NCBI GenBank assembly: GCA_046729255.1
Contig: JBKPGF010000062.1
Coordinates: forward strand, 27,546-91,545
Reading direction: 5' to 3'
Length of the DNA stretch: 64,000 bases
Source: PALSA-612 sp046729255
GTDB lineage: Bacteria; Actinomycetota; Thermoleophilia; Gaiellales; Gaiellaceae
In this document: piece by piece, positions 1 to 8,489 of the stretch
Numbering within the stretch: the first letter of the stretch is position 1
Layout of the letters: the number at the start of each line of letters is the position of its first letter
The notes under the pieces: generated by a model
The model's database searches: none
What the model saw: the letters and a program-made list of their open reading frames with translations, nothing else
Told to the model about the DNA's origin: nothing
Program-made: the position numbers and the translations under genes

Positions 1-726
1 ACGCACGCGAGGCGTGACGGAGCCGACTGGATCCTCTCCGGCTCGAAGATGTGGATCACGAACGGCTCGATCGCCGACGTCGCCGTAGTCTGGGCGCGGA
101 CGGAAGACGATGAGATCCGCGGCTTCCTCGTCGAAAAGGGCATGCCCGGGTTCTCCGCGCCGGAGATCCACCGCAAGCTCTCACTCCGCGCGTCGGTGAC
201 ATCCGAGCTCGTGCTCGACGACGTCCGCGTCCCGGAGGCGAACCTCCTACCCGGATCGACGTCGCTGCGCGGACCGCTCTCGTGCCTCGACGAGGCACGC
301 CACGGCATTGTCTGGGGCGCCGTCGGCGCGGCCCGGGCATGCTTCGAGGCAGCGCTCGACTACGCGGAGGGACGGCTTGTCTTCGGCAAGCCGATCGCCG
401 CCTACCAGCTGACGCAGCAGAAGCTCGCGGAGATGGCGCTCGAGATCAACCGCGGTCTCCTCGTCGCCCATCACCTGGGACGTATGAAGGACGAGGGCGT
501 GCTCCGTCCCGAGCAGGTGAGCATGGGGAAGATGGGCAACGTCCGCGGCGCGCTCGAGGTCTGCCGGACGGCACGGACGATCCTGGGGGGGAACGGCATC
601 ACGCTCGAGTACCCCGTCATCCGGCACATGAACAACCTCGAGTCGGTGCTGACCTACGAGGGCACCCACGAGGTGCACACGCTCGTGGTCGGCAACGCCC
701 TCACGGGCATCAACGCATTTCGGTAG
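1..726 (+). CDS. gcdH: Acyl-CoA dehydrogenase, glutaryl-CoA dehydrogenase-like (5' partial)
   Basis: The reading frame is open from base 1, so the N-terminal half lies outside the window. The visible part starts with the mid-domain beta-sheet motif SGSKMWITNG and continues through the C-terminal helical bundle typical of FAD-dependent acyl-CoA dehydrogenases. The C-terminal TYEGTHEVHTLVVGNALTGI places the catalytic glutamate in the YEGTHE context used by glutaryl-CoA dehydrogenases, which oxidise and decarboxylate glutaryl-CoA to crotonyl-CoA. Crotonases and a CoA-racemase-type gene lie nearby, which fits acyl-CoA degradation. The subfamily call rests on that motif; a general acyl-CoA dehydrogenase remains possible. 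Confidence 0.85.
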   Translation, partial: THARRDGADWILSGSKMWITNGSIADVAVVWARTEDDEIRGFLVEKGMPGFSAPEIHRKLSLRASVTSELVLDDVRVPEANLLPGSTSLRGPLSCLDEARHGIVWGAVGAARACFEAALDYAEGRLVFGKPIAAYQLTQQKLAEMALEINRGLLVAHHLGRMKDEGVLRPEQVSMGKMGNVRGALEVCRTARTILGGNGITLEYPVIRHMNNLESVLTYEGTHEVHTLVVGNALTGINAFR

Positions 727-749
727 GAGGCCCTGGCGTGACGGTGCTC

Positions 750-873
750 GTCGTCAGGACGCTTCCGGGCGTCGCGCTGCAAGGACACAGGTAGCCCGCG
801 TACCCGCAGCTGGCGGAGCGTACGTGGGCGACCGAGGACGCCGCAGCGCGGCGATCCGGTGCGTCCTGGCGAC
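750..873. repeat. Hairpin repeat copy A (intergenic, with terminal inverted repeats)
   Basis: The element fills the 157-bp gap between two convergent genes. Its ends form a 13-bp inverted repeat with one mismatch (750-762 against 861-873). It carries the family hallmarks: an AAGGAC box, an inner stem around CGTACCCGC, and GCGACCGAGGACG. It has no credible ORF. Related copies lie near 8986, 54411 and 58552. Confidence 0.6.
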
Positions 874-883
874 CCCGTCGCTG

Positions 884-2122
884 TTACGCCAGGCCCTCCT
901 GAGGCTCGGCTGCCTCCTCCCCTCGCCACACGCGGGCCACGATGGGAATCGACGCGACGACGAGCAGTGCGCAGAACGGCCACAGGATCTGATAGCCGTC
1001 GGTCGCGTCGAGGTACGGCTCCCACAGGTCGATGAGAAGCCCCGCGACGAGCGGCCCGCCGATCAGCGCCCAGCCCTTCGTGGTCGTGGCGATGCCGGAG
1101 ATCGCGCCGCGCTGCTCGGGCGGCATCAGCCGGAAGAGGATGGCCCAGGACAGCGTCATCACCATGCCGCCCGCCACCGACACCGGAAAGATGAACGCGA
1201 AGTACCAGCTCTCCCAGCTCTGCGCGAAGCCGGCGATGAGCAGCCCCGTCGCGTAGACGACGGACGCCCAGAAGACGACGCGCGCGGCGCCGACGCGATC
1301 GCCGATCGGTCCCGCGAGCATGGCCGCGAACGTGTAGCCGGCGGCGACGACAGCGAGGATCGCCGACGACACCGCGAGGGACTGGTCGAGGCCCTTGGTC
1401 ACGTAGAGCACGACGAACGTCCGCATGGCCGCGAATGTCCCCTCCCAGCAGGCCATGGCGAAGAGGAACATCCGCACCTGCGGCAGGTGCAGGAAGATGT
1501 CCCGGCTCATCCCGAGATAGGCGCGGATGCCCTTGTAGACGCGCTGCTCCCCGCCGTCCTCACGCACCCAGCGGACGACGGCGCCGCAGGCCAGCGACGT
1601 CGCCACCGCGGCAAGCAGGAACGGGGCCGGCGCCCACATGCTGAGCAGAAAGCCTCCGGCGACGAGCGCGATGCCGATGGCGATCCCGCGCAGGATGTGC
1701 TGGACGCCCTGCGAGCGCCCGAAGATGCTCTCGTCCAGCAGGTCGGGGTAGAGGCCGCGGTACGGCGGCTCGTAGACGTAGTACGCGAAGAAGAAGAACA
1801 TCACAAGCAGCGCCGTCGTCCAGATGTTCGGCATGAACGCGACGAGCGCGAGACAGAAGCCCATCGGCCAGAGGGCGGCGAGCATGAACGGGCGGCGGCG
1901 GCCCATGGGCGTCAGGAACGTGTCGCTCCAGGGGCCGATGACGAGAGGCACCGTGAGCGCGAAGAGCCCTTCCGCCGCCAGCACCGCGGCGATCACCGTC
2001 TGCGAGTCGGTGAAGTCCGCGAGCACCGGCGGCAGGTAGGCGGCGGTGGTGGTGATCGAGAACGCGAGCCCGAACGCCCCCAGCCCGAGCAGCCAGACGA
2101 GCGATCGCCGCGTCGACTTCAC
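884..2122 (-). CDS. MFS transporter (SLC45/sugar-cation-symporter-like)
   Basis: The predicted product is 412 aa with about twelve membrane segments. The loop between helices 2 and 3 has a GPWSDTFLTPMGRRRPF motif, like the GxxSD...GRRRP motif of the SLC45/GPH-type branch of the major facilitator superfamily. The substrate cannot be read from the sequence. The GTG start overlaps the stop of the upstream TetR gene (GTGA), so the two are cotranscribed and the regulator probably controls this pump or permease. The gene converges on the acyl-CoA dehydrogenase gene, with a hairpin repeat between them. Confidence 0.85.
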   Translation of the reverse strand: MKSTRRSLVWLLGLGAFGLAFSITTTAAYLPPVLADFTDSQTVIAAVLAAEGLFALTVPLVIGPWSDTFLTPMGRRRPFMLAALWPMGFCLALVAFMPNIWTTALLVMFFFFAYYVYEPPYRGLYPDLLDESIFGRSQGVQHILRGIAIGIALVAGGFLLSMWAPAPFLLAAVATSLACGAVVRWVREDGGEQRVYKGIRAYLGMSRDIFLHLPQVRMFLFAMACWEGTFAAMRTFVVLYVTKGLDQSLAVSSAILAVVAAGYTFAAMLAGPIGDRVGAARVVFWASVVYATGLLIAGFAQSWESWYFAFIFPVSVAGGMVMTLSWAILFRLMPPEQRGAISGIATTTKGWALIGGPLVAGLLIDLWEPYLDATDGYQILWPFCALLVVASIPIVARVWRGEEAAEPQEGLA

Positions 2123-2730
2123 GCGGTCGCCGCCGCCGGCGAGAGCCCCGAGACGACCAGCGCGACGACCGTGCGCTCCGCTCGAGCCACCTCCTCGTCC
2201 CCGTCCGGCAGCTGGCCGAGCACCCAGCCCGTGAGGATCTCCTCGATCGCGCCGTACACGATCCAGCTCGCGAGGCGCGGATCGAGGTCGTCACGGAACT
2301 CGCCAGCTCCCTGGCCGCGCGCGACGACTCGCTCGAGCGCGTCGAAGACCTCACCGATCTCGTCCACGCGCTGCTGCACGCCGGGGCTCCGCGCGACCTC
2401 ACGCACGAGCACCCGCACGAGGTCGGGCTGGCGGCGCCACGAGCGGAGGAGAATGGCCGACACCTGGCGCAGCTGCTCCGCCGCGGGCACGTCGGACTCC
2501 TCGACGTCGCGAATGGCGGCCAGGAGCTCCGTCCACGTGTCGCGGAAGATCGTCTCTAGCACGTCCTCCTTCGAGGCGAAGTAGTGGTAGACGAGCCCGT
2601 AGGCGACACCTGCCTCCTCGGCGATGTCCCCGACCCGCGTCGCGTGGTAGCCCTTCTCGGCGAACGTGCGGACTGCGGCGTCGAGGATCTGCCGCCGCTT
2701 CTCCTCGGAGGCGATTGACCGGTCAGTCAA
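2119..2730 (-). CDS. TetR/AcrR family transcriptional regulator
   Basis: The product is 203 aa. Residues about 9-55 form the TetR helix-turn-helix (RRQILDAAVRTFAEKGYHAT, then GVAYGLVYHYFASKEDVL). The rest is a helical ligand-binding domain with no recognisable ligand signature. The TTG start at 2730 is chosen because the TetR N-terminus begins there; longer in-frame extensions read into the divergent gene's upstream region. The gene overlaps the MFS gene by 4 bp and is divergent from the CoA-enzyme gene at 2762. A palindrome overlaps its own start, which suggests autoregulation. Confidence 0.88.
   Translation of the reverse strand: MTDRSIASEEKRRQILDAAVRTFAEKGYHATRVGDIAEEAGVAYGLVYHYFASKEDVLETIFRDTWTELLAAIRDVEESDVPAAEQLRQVSAILLRSWRRQPDLVRVLVREVARSPGVQQRVDEIGEVFDALERVVARGQGAGEFRDDLDPRLASWIVYGAIEEILTGWVLGQLPDGDEEVARAERTVVALVVSGLSPAAATA
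2713..2728. promoter_or_regulatory. Candidate TetR operator palindrome
   Basis: A perfect 10-bp palindrome, TGACCGGTCA (2716-2725), extends to 16 bp with one mismatched pair. It overlaps the first codons of the TetR gene and lies about 35 bp upstream of the divergent CoA-enzyme start. Its position and symmetry suit a TetR operator controlling both directions. Binding is inferred. Confidence 0.45.
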
Positions 2731-2761
2731 CGCGAGAAGCGTAGTGGTAGGTTCGCCGCAA

Positions 2762-3646
2762 ATGCAACCGCTCGAGGGGCAGCTCGTCGTCGACTTCACG
2801 CGCCAGCTGCCCGGGCCGTTTGCGAGCCGAGAGCTCATGCGGCTCGGCGCGCGAGTCGTGAAGGTCGAGCCCCCCGGCGGTGAGTCGATGCGCGAGGGGG
2901 CGCCGGGCTGGTACGAGGCGATCAACGCGGGCAAGGCGGTCGTGGAGCTCGATCTCAAGGGCGACGGGCTGGCGGAAGCACAGAAGCTGTGCGATGACGC
3001 CGACGTGATCCTCGACGGATTCCGCCCAGGCGTCTTCGACCGGCTCGGCCTTCGCGTGCCCGAGCGGGCCGTCTACTGCGCGATCACCGGCTTCGGAACG
3101 GAGGGCAGGCATGCTCTGCGAGCCGGGCACGACATCAACTACATGGGCTGGGCCGGCTTGCTGGCCGACACGGCGCCCGCCGTGCCGCCGACGCAGGTGG
3201 CAGATCTCGCCGCAGGCGCGCTCGGAGCGCTCGTCGAGATCCTTGCGGCCCTGGTCGACCGCGAGCGAACCGGCAAGGGGCAGCGGATCGTGATCTCGAT
3301 GACGCACGGCTCGCACCGGCTGGCCGCGCACCGGCTGGGCGGCGATCCGATGCCGAAGCTGCTCACCGGCGGCCCGCCGTGCTTTCGCATCTACGGGACG
3401 GCAGACGGGCGCCACCTCACGGTGGGCGCCCTCGAGCCGAAGTTCTGGCGGCGTCTCTGCGAGCTCATCGAGCGGCACGACCTCGTCGAGCGCCACTACG
3501 ACCCGACGGCGGCAGACGATCTCGGCGAGACGTTCCGCGGTCGCACGCTCGCCGAGTGGCTCGACCTTTTCGAGGACGAAGACGTCTGCGTCGGGCCGGT
3601 CTGGACGCTCGAGGAGGCCGCGGCCGAATTCGGCCATCGGCCCTAG
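2762..3646 (+). CDS. CaiB/BaiF family CoA enzyme, alpha-methylacyl-CoA racemase-like
   Basis: The product is 294 aa, shorter than the usual 360-400 aa of family III CoA-transferases. The residues used by alpha-methylacyl-CoA racemase can be recognised: His123 in GHDINYMGWAG, Asp148 in TQVADLAAG, and the glutamate in GALEPKFW. This favours a 2-methylacyl-CoA racemase over a CoA transferase. The ATG at 2762 is the first start after the divergent TetR gene, and the N-terminus PLEGQLVVDFTRQLPGP matches the family start. Racemisation would let branched acyl-CoAs enter beta-oxidation, consistent with the neighbouring acyl-CoA genes. The C-terminal domain looks trimmed. Confidence 0.82.
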   Translation: MQPLEGQLVVDFTRQLPGPFASRELMRLGARVVKVEPPGGESMREGAPGWYEAINAGKAVVELDLKGDGLAEAQKLCDDADVILDGFRPGVFDRLGLRVPERAVYCAITGFGTEGRHALRAGHDINYMGWAGLLADTAPAVPPTQVADLAAGALGALVEILAALVDRERTGKGQRIVISMTHGSHRLAAHRLGGDPMPKLLTGGPPCFRIYGTADGRHLTVGALEPKFWRRLCELIERHDLVERHYDPTAADDLGETFRGRTLAEWLDLFEDEDVCVGPVWTLEEAAAEFGHRP

Positions 3647-3655
3647 GCTTCCGGC

Positions 3656-4078
3656 ATGGAGCAGCGCCTGAGCCTCGTGACACTCGGAGTGGCCGACGTC
3701 GGACGCGCTCGAGCCTTCTACGAGGCCCTCGGGTGGAAGACACGCGCCAATCCCGATGATGACGTCGTCTTTTTCCAAGCGGGCGGCACGATCGTCGCCC
3801 TCTGGAGCCGCGAGTCGCTCGCCGAGGACACCGCCGTCGACGACACCGGGGGCTGGGGCGGCATCACGCTCGCGCACAACACGCGGTCACCCGAGGAGGT
3901 GGACGCGGTGCTCAACGAGGCGCAGCGCGCGGGGGCCACGATCGCCCGGGCGGGCGCCGCGACCTTCTGGGGCGGCTACTCAGGCGTCTTCCTCGACCCG
4001 GACGGGCACACGTGGGAGGTCGCCCACAACCCGCACTGGACGTTCGCCGACGACGGCTCGATCGTGCTCCCGAACTAG
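3656..4078 (+). CDS. VOC family protein (glyoxalase/dioxygenase fold)
   Basis: The 140-aa product has the paired beta-alpha-beta-beta-beta modules of the vicinal oxygen chelate superfamily: SLVTLGVADVGRARAFYEALG at the start and SGVFLDPDGHTWEVAHNP at the end, where the glutamate is a likely metal ligand. The substrate is unknown; such small VOC proteins include glyoxalase-like and antibiotic-binding members. The gene follows the racemase-like gene by 9 bp, so it is probably cotranscribed. Its TAG stop shares the tetramer CTAG with the stop of the convergent proline-racemase-family gene. Confidence 0.8.
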   Translation: MEQRLSLVTLGVADVGRARAFYEALGWKTRANPDDDVVFFQAGGTIVALWSRESLAEDTAVDDTGGWGGITLAHNTRSPEEVDAVLNEAQRAGATIARAGAATFWGGYSGVFLDPDGHTWEVAHNPHWTFADDGSIVLPN

Positions 4079-5022
4079 CGAAGCAAGAAGCCGGTGCCGA
4101 GGTCGTCGCTCGGCTCGAGGACGAACTCGTGGCTGCCTGTGCGATGGGCCGACCCCTCGACCTCGGTGACGAACGCCGGCCGTCCGGCGACCTCCGTTCG
4201 CTCGACGATCCATGCGCGGAACTCCGTGCCGATGATGCTGAGGTGACGGAGCTCGGGCACGTCGAGCAGCGCCATGCGCGCCGACGTCGCGCTGCCACAC
4301 GGCGAGCGGTCGACCTCGCCGTCCGCGAACACCGTGACGTTGCGCTGCACAGGCGGCGGGCCGTCGCCCTCGGGCTGCCAGAAAACGACGCCGTAGACGT
4401 CGCGTAGCTCCGGCTCCTCCGGATGGAGGATCTCGTACTGCCGCTCGAGGTCTGCCTTGATGGCGCGCCCCAGCTCGATGAGACGCGGCAGCTCGGCAGG
4501 GGCTACGTGCTCCTCGAGGAAGGCGTAGAACGCGCCGCCGAACGCGACGTCGACGGTGCGGCCGGCCGCCTTCAATGCTTGGGCATGGACGTACGCCGGC
4601 ACGTTGCGGAAGCGCACCGCCGTCACATCGCCGCCGGAGACTTGCGCCACCGTCTCCAGCCGCCCCGAGGGACAGTCGACGACGACGCGAGCCTTGGGCT
4701 CTGCCACCTCGACGACGCCGGTCTCGATCGCCCACGTGACGAGCGCGATCGTCCCATGGCCGCACGCGGTCGAGTAGCCGGCGTTGTGGAAGAAGACGAC
4801 GCCGAGGTCGGCGCCGTCGTCCTCGGGCTCCGTGACGAAGCAGCCGTACATGTCCGCGTGGCCACGAGGCTCGTTGACGAGCAGACGGCGCACGTCGTCG
4901 AGGTGCTCGAGGGCGTGGCGGCGTTTGTCGAGGATCGTCCGTCCGGGAAGCGGGTCGACGCCACCCGTCACGATCCGGAACGGCTCGCCGGCCGTGTGGT
5001 AGTCGACAGTGGAGACGATCAA
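4075..5022 (-). CDS. Proline racemase / hydroxyproline 2-epimerase family protein
   Basis: The product is 315 aa, normal for the family. It starts with HTAGEPFRIV and carries NEPRGHADMYG. Both catalytic cysteines are present: Cys87 in ACGHGTIA and Cys242 in DRSPCGSA. Two cysteines point to a racemase or epimerase; trans-3-hydroxyproline dehydratases replace one of them. The TTG start at 5022 overlaps the stop of the upstream crotonase gene (TTGA) and puts the conserved HTAGEP motif near residue 9. The exact substrate, proline or 4-hydroxyproline, is undetermined. Confidence 0.85.
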   Translation of the reverse strand: MIVSTVDYHTAGEPFRIVTGGVDPLPGRTILDKRRHALEHLDDVRRLLVNEPRGHADMYGCFVTEPEDDGADLGVVFFHNAGYSTACGHGTIALVTWAIETGVVEVAEPKARVVVDCPSGRLETVAQVSGGDVTAVRFRNVPAYVHAQALKAAGRTVDVAFGGAFYAFLEEHVAPAELPRLIELGRAIKADLERQYEILHPEEPELRDVYGVVFWQPEGDGPPPVQRNVTVFADGEVDRSPCGSATSARMALLDVPELRHLSIIGTEFRAWIVERTEVAGRPAFVTEVEGSAHRTGSHEFVLEPSDDLGTGFLLR

Positions 5023-5789
5023 CTGCCGGTGAACTGGGGCGGCCGCTTCTCGAGGAAGGCGGTGACGCCTTCGCGGAAGTCGTCCGTCTGCGTCGCGGCC
5101 GACTGCAACTGCGCCTCCAGCTCGAGCTGCTCGTCGAGCGTCGCCGTCTGCGCGTTGTCGAACAGCCGCTTCGTCATGCCGACGCCACGCGTGGGTGCCT
5201 GCGCGTACATGGCAGCGAGCTCTGCCCCACGCTGGGCGAGCTCGTCGTCGGGGACGACCTCGGTCACGAGACCCCACTCCTGCGCCTCCGCGGCCGAGAG
5301 CTTTCGGTTCTGCGACATCCATTCGAATGCGCGAGGGGCGCCGAGCAGCCGGGCGATGAAGTACGAGCCGCCCGAGTCGGGAACGAGGCCGATGCCGATG
5401 AAGGCCGGGACGAAGGTCGCCGACTCGGCCGCGACCCGGACGTCGCATGCGCAGGCGAGCGAAAGGCCGGCGCCCGCGGCAGGCCCGTTGACGGCGGCGA
5501 TCACCGGCTTCTCGAGCGCCCGGATCGCGAGCACGTTCTTGTGGTAGCCCTGGCGCAACCGATCGCCGATGTCGTTCGGCGCCTCCTGGAACTCCGTGAG
5601 ATCCTGGCCGACGCAAAAGCCGCGACCTGCCCCCGTGACGACGACGGCTCGAACGTCGGGGTCTCGTGCTTCCTTCAGGCCGGCCTGAAACGCCTTGTGC
5701 ATTGAGCAGTTGAACGCATTGAGCACGTCCGGACGGTTCAGCGTGAGCGTGAGCACCCCGCCGTCGCGAGTGACCTCGACGTCCGCCAT
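5019..5789 (-). CDS. paaG: Enoyl-CoA hydratase/isomerase family protein, PaaG-like
   Basis: The product is 256 aa with a full crotonase fold. The oxyanion-hole segments are GAGRGFCVGQDL and NGPAAGAGLSLACACD, and GLVPDSGGSY follows. FCxGQDL and PDSGGS are typical of PaaG, 2-(1,2-epoxy-1,2-dihydrophenyl)acetyl-CoA isomerase of phenylacetate degradation. No other paa gene is visible here, so the physiological substrate is not certain. It is the first gene of a two-gene unit with the proline-racemase-family gene and is divergent from the HtrA-like protease gene. Confidence 0.85.
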   Translation of the reverse strand: MADVEVTRDGGVLTLTLNRPDVLNAFNCSMHKAFQAGLKEARDPDVRAVVVTGAGRGFCVGQDLTEFQEAPNDIGDRLRQGYHKNVLAIRALEKPVIAAVNGPAAGAGLSLACACDVRVAAESATFVPAFIGIGLVPDSGGSYFIARLLGAPRAFEWMSQNRKLSAAEAQEWGLVTEVVPDDELAQRGAELAAMYAQAPTRGVGMTKRLFDNAQTATLDEQLELEAQLQSAATQTDDFREGVTAFLEKRPPQFTGS

Positions 5790-5828
5790 GTCGCCAGCCT
5801 AACCGACCCCTGGTGGTAGCTTGGCCGC

Positions 5829-6791
5829 ATGGCACGGCTGCGCCTGATCAGCGACGTACGTGACGTGGAGGAGCCCCTCGACGCCTACTCGCGCGTCGTG
5901 ACGGAAGTCGCGCGCACGCTTTCGCCGTCCGTCGCGAACCTCCAGGTGCGTCGCCGGGTGAACGGGCGGCGCGTGAGCGGCGGCGGCAGCGGCGTTGCTG
6001 TGACGCCCGACGGCTACGTCCTGACGTCAGCGCACGTCGTGGACGGCGCGGACGGCGGCACGGCGGCGTTCGTCGACGGGCGCGAGCTCGACTTCGACGT
6101 CGTCGGCACCGACCGGCTCTCCGACCTCGCCGTCCTCCGCGTGGCCACGGACGACCTCGTGCCGGCCACGCTCGGTGACGCCGATCGCCTCCAGGTGGGG
6201 CAGCTCGTCGTCGCCATCGGGAATCCCCACGGCTTCGCCGGGTCGGTCACGGCCGGCGTCGTGTCGGCGCTCGGCCGTTCGCTGCCCACGGCCGCGGGTC
6301 GCATCGTCGAGAACGTCGTCCAGACCGACGCCGCGCTCAACCCGGGTAACTCGGGCGGCGCGCTCGCCGATTCGGGATCGCGCGTCGTGGGCATCAACAC
6401 CGCCGTCGCGGGTGTCGGGCTCGGCCTCGCTGTGCCCATCAACGAGCCTACTCGGCGAATCGTCGGCGCTCTCATGCGAGACGGCCGTTTCCGTCGCGCG
6501 TACATCGGCATGGCGGGTGGACCGCGCCCGGTTCCGCCGAGACTCGCCGGCCGGCTCGGCCGGCGGAACGCCGTCGAGGTGGTGGAGGTCGTCGAAGGAA
6601 GCCCTGCCATCAAAGCCGGTCTCAGGCCGGAGGATCTCATCGTCGCGGTTGACGGCAAGCCGGTCGCGAGCGCGGGAGACCTTCAGGGACTGATGACCGG
6701 GGAGCGCATCGGCCGCGCGCTCACGATGACCGTCGTTCGGCAGGGCGCTCCGATCGAGGTCGCCGTCGTCCCGGAAGAGCTCGACGAATGA
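5829..6791 (+). CDS. HtrA/DegP-like S1C serine protease with one PDZ domain
   Basis: The product is 320 aa. Residues about 30-205 form a trypsin-like domain with the triad His69 (TSAHVVDG), Asp99 (SDLAVLRV) and Ser175 (NPGNSGGAL). A single C-terminal PDZ domain follows (about 225-315, with GSPAIKAGLRPEDLIVAVDG). HtrA proteases degrade or chaperone misfolded proteins, usually outside the membrane. This one has no recognisable signal peptide or membrane anchor at its N-terminus, so it may be cytoplasmic or start further upstream than the ATG used here. A 37-codon ORF overlaps its stop. Confidence 0.88.
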   Translation: MARLRLISDVRDVEEPLDAYSRVVTEVARTLSPSVANLQVRRRVNGRRVSGGGSGVAVTPDGYVLTSAHVVDGADGGTAAFVDGRELDFDVVGTDRLSDLAVLRVATDDLVPATLGDADRLQVGQLVVAIGNPHGFAGSVTAGVVSALGRSLPTAAGRIVENVVQTDAALNPGNSGGALADSGSRVVGINTAVAGVGLGLAVPINEPTRRIVGALMRDGRFRRAYIGMAGGPRPVPPRLAGRLGRRNAVEVVEVVEGSPAIKAGLRPEDLIVAVDGKPVASAGDLQGLMTGERIGRALTMTVVRQGAPIEVAVVPEELDE

Positions 6792-6901
6792 AAGCGCCGC
6801 GCATCGTCCGCCGGGTCGAGCGCATGCTGCTCGGCGCGGCGATGGCGGCGGTCGCGTTCGTGCTCGAACGGCGCCTTGCGAAGATCCTCAGAAAGTCCTA
6901 G
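6788..6901 (+). CDS. Small hypothetical protein, 37 aa, basic with a hydrophobic core
   Basis: The ATG overlaps the protease stop (ATGA). The product has arginine-rich ends around an Ala/Val/Leu stretch (LLGAAMAAVAFVL) that could form a short membrane helix. It ends in TAG inside the 3' end of the convergent UbiB-like gene, a 14-bp overlap. Translational coupling is plausible, but nothing in the sequence gives a function. Confidence 0.4.
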   Translation: MKAPRIVRRVERMLLGAAMAAVAFVLERRLAKILRKS

Positions 6902-8489
6902 ACCGCCGCTTCCAGAAGAGGTCGACGAGCATGAGAAAGAGCAGCGCGAGCCCGATGCTGCCGAACAGCGCCGGCACCCACCTGTCGACGTTCTCCTGCC
7001 CGAGCGTGAAGCCGCTCGAGATGATGGCGGCGGCCGCGGTGATGGCCAGTGAGATGCGTCGCGTGGAGCGTCGGATGGTTGCCTCGAGGCTGCCCATGCC
7101 CTTCATGTCGACCTGGAAGCGCTGTCCCGGCCGAGCCCCGACCAGTCGCTCCACCGCCGATACGAGGCCAGACAGCCGCACCTTGATCTTCTGCGCCTCG
7201 TAGAACGCGCGCTTCGGGTCGATCGCCTCGCGCGTACGGTCGAAGAGTCGGCGCGCGAGGAAGCGGCCGACCACCGAGAAGGGGTCGAGGTCGGGATCGA
7301 GGGTCGCCGCGGCCAGCTGCATCTGCGCCAGCGCCTTCGCCGTCAGCGCCATCTCGGCCGGCAGACGGACGTCGCGGCGTGCTGCAATCTCCGTGATGCC
7401 CTGGAGGATCGGGCCGAGCTGGATCTCCTGCAGCGACTGGCCGCGTACGCTCTCGAACAGCCCGGCGATCTCGTGCTGGAACGCGTTCAGGTCGAAGTCG
7501 TCGGGCAGGTCCTGGTCGGCCAGCTGGAGCACGACCTCGGCGAGGAACTCGTCGTCCTCCTGCCAGAACGCCATGACGAGCAGCAGCACGAGCTCGCGGA
7601 TGCGCGGGTCGACCTCGCCGACCATCCCGCAGTCGAGGAAGTACACGGTGCCCTCCGACCAGAGGAGGTTGCCCGGGTGGGGATCGGCGTGGAAGAAGCC
7701 GTCGACGAGCACCTGGCGGTAGTACGACTCGACGAGCTGGCGCGCCGCCTCCTGGCGCTCGGGAACGTCCGGCGCGTTGCGCACGGGCACGCCGTCGACG
7801 AAGCTCAGTACGAGCAGGCGCTTGCTCGACAACTCGTGATACACGGAAGGGACGTCGAGGCGCGTGTACGGCTCAAGTACCTCCTTCAGCCGGTCGACGT
7901 TCGCGGCCTCCATGCGGAAGTCGAGCTCGCGCTTGAGCGACTCGGAGAGATGGCGGATCACCGACGGGAAGTCGACGAGCCGCCGGAGCCCCTCCCGGTT
8001 CTCGGCCTTCTCGGCGAACAGCTCGAGGAGACCGAGGTCACGCATGATCTCGTCCTCAGCGCCGAGCCGCTGGACCTTGACGACGACGCGGTCGCCACCT
8101 TCCAGCGTCGCCGCATGTACCTGGCCGATCGTCCCCGCCGCAAGCGGCTCGGCGTCGATGCTCGCGAAGACGTCCTCCCACGGGACGCGCAGCTCCCCTT
8201 CCATCACCTCGACGACCTCGGCCTCCGTCATCGGCGGCACCTGATCTTGGAGCGTCGAAAGCTCCGCGATGAACTCGGGCGGCAGGAGGTCCGGCCGTGT
8301 GGAGAGGATCTGGCCGAGCTTCGCGAACGTCGGGCCCAGCTCCTCGAGCGCATTGCGAAGATTCTTCGCACGCTCCGAGAGCGGCACGTCGGCGGCGCCA
8401 CGCTCGCCGAGGCCGTAGCGCGCCATCACCTTGGCGATCGTCGTCGCTCGCCCGAGGAGGCGGAGATCGGCTTCCTGCGTGCCGCTCAT
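6888..8489 (-). CDS. ubiB: UbiB/ABC1/ADCK-type atypical protein kinase
   Basis: The 533-aa product has the ABC1 family hallmarks: the KxGQ-like motif FAKLGQILSTRPDLLP, an Ala-rich nucleotide loop (LAAGTIGQVH), the lysine in VVVKVQR, the catalytic FHADPHPGNLL and the metal-binding LDCGMVG. The C-terminus has two membrane helices. UbiB-like kinases/ATPases support quinone or isoprenoid lipid metabolism; in a futalosine-pathway bacterium (see mqnD) the partner would be menaquinone or other prenyl lipids, not ubiquinone. The ATG at 8489 overlaps the universal stress protein stop (ATGA). A much longer frame extends upstream but crosses that gene and is not coding. Confidence 0.88.
   Translation of the reverse strand: MSGTQEADLRLLGRATTIAKVMARYGLGERGAADVPLSERAKNLRNALEELGPTFAKLGQILSTRPDLLPPEFIAELSTLQDQVPPMTEAEVVEVMEGELRVPWEDVFASIDAEPLAAGTIGQVHAATLEGGDRVVVKVQRLGAEDEIMRDLGLLELFAEKAENREGLRRLVDFPSVIRHLSESLKRELDFRMEAANVDRLKEVLEPYTRLDVPSVYHELSSKRLLVLSFVDGVPVRNAPDVPERQEAARQLVESYYRQVLVDGFFHADPHPGNLLWSEGTVYFLDCGMVGEVDPRIRELVLLLVMAFWQEDDEFLAEVVLQLADQDLPDDFDLNAFQHEIAGLFESVRGQSLQEIQLGPILQGITEIAARRDVRLPAEMALTAKALAQMQLAAATLDPDLDPFSVVGRFLARRLFDRTREAIDPKRAFYEAQKIKVRLSGLVSAVERLVGARPGQRFQVDMKGMGSLEATIRRSTRRISLAITAAAAIISSGFTLGQENVDRWVPALFGSIGLALLFLMLVDLFWKRRSRTF

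Noticed and set aside
824..2584. A 586-codon plus-strand ORF opposite the MFS and TetR genes
   Set aside because: It is Arg/Asp/His-rich with no domain signature and is the antisense shadow of two clear genes in GC-rich DNA.
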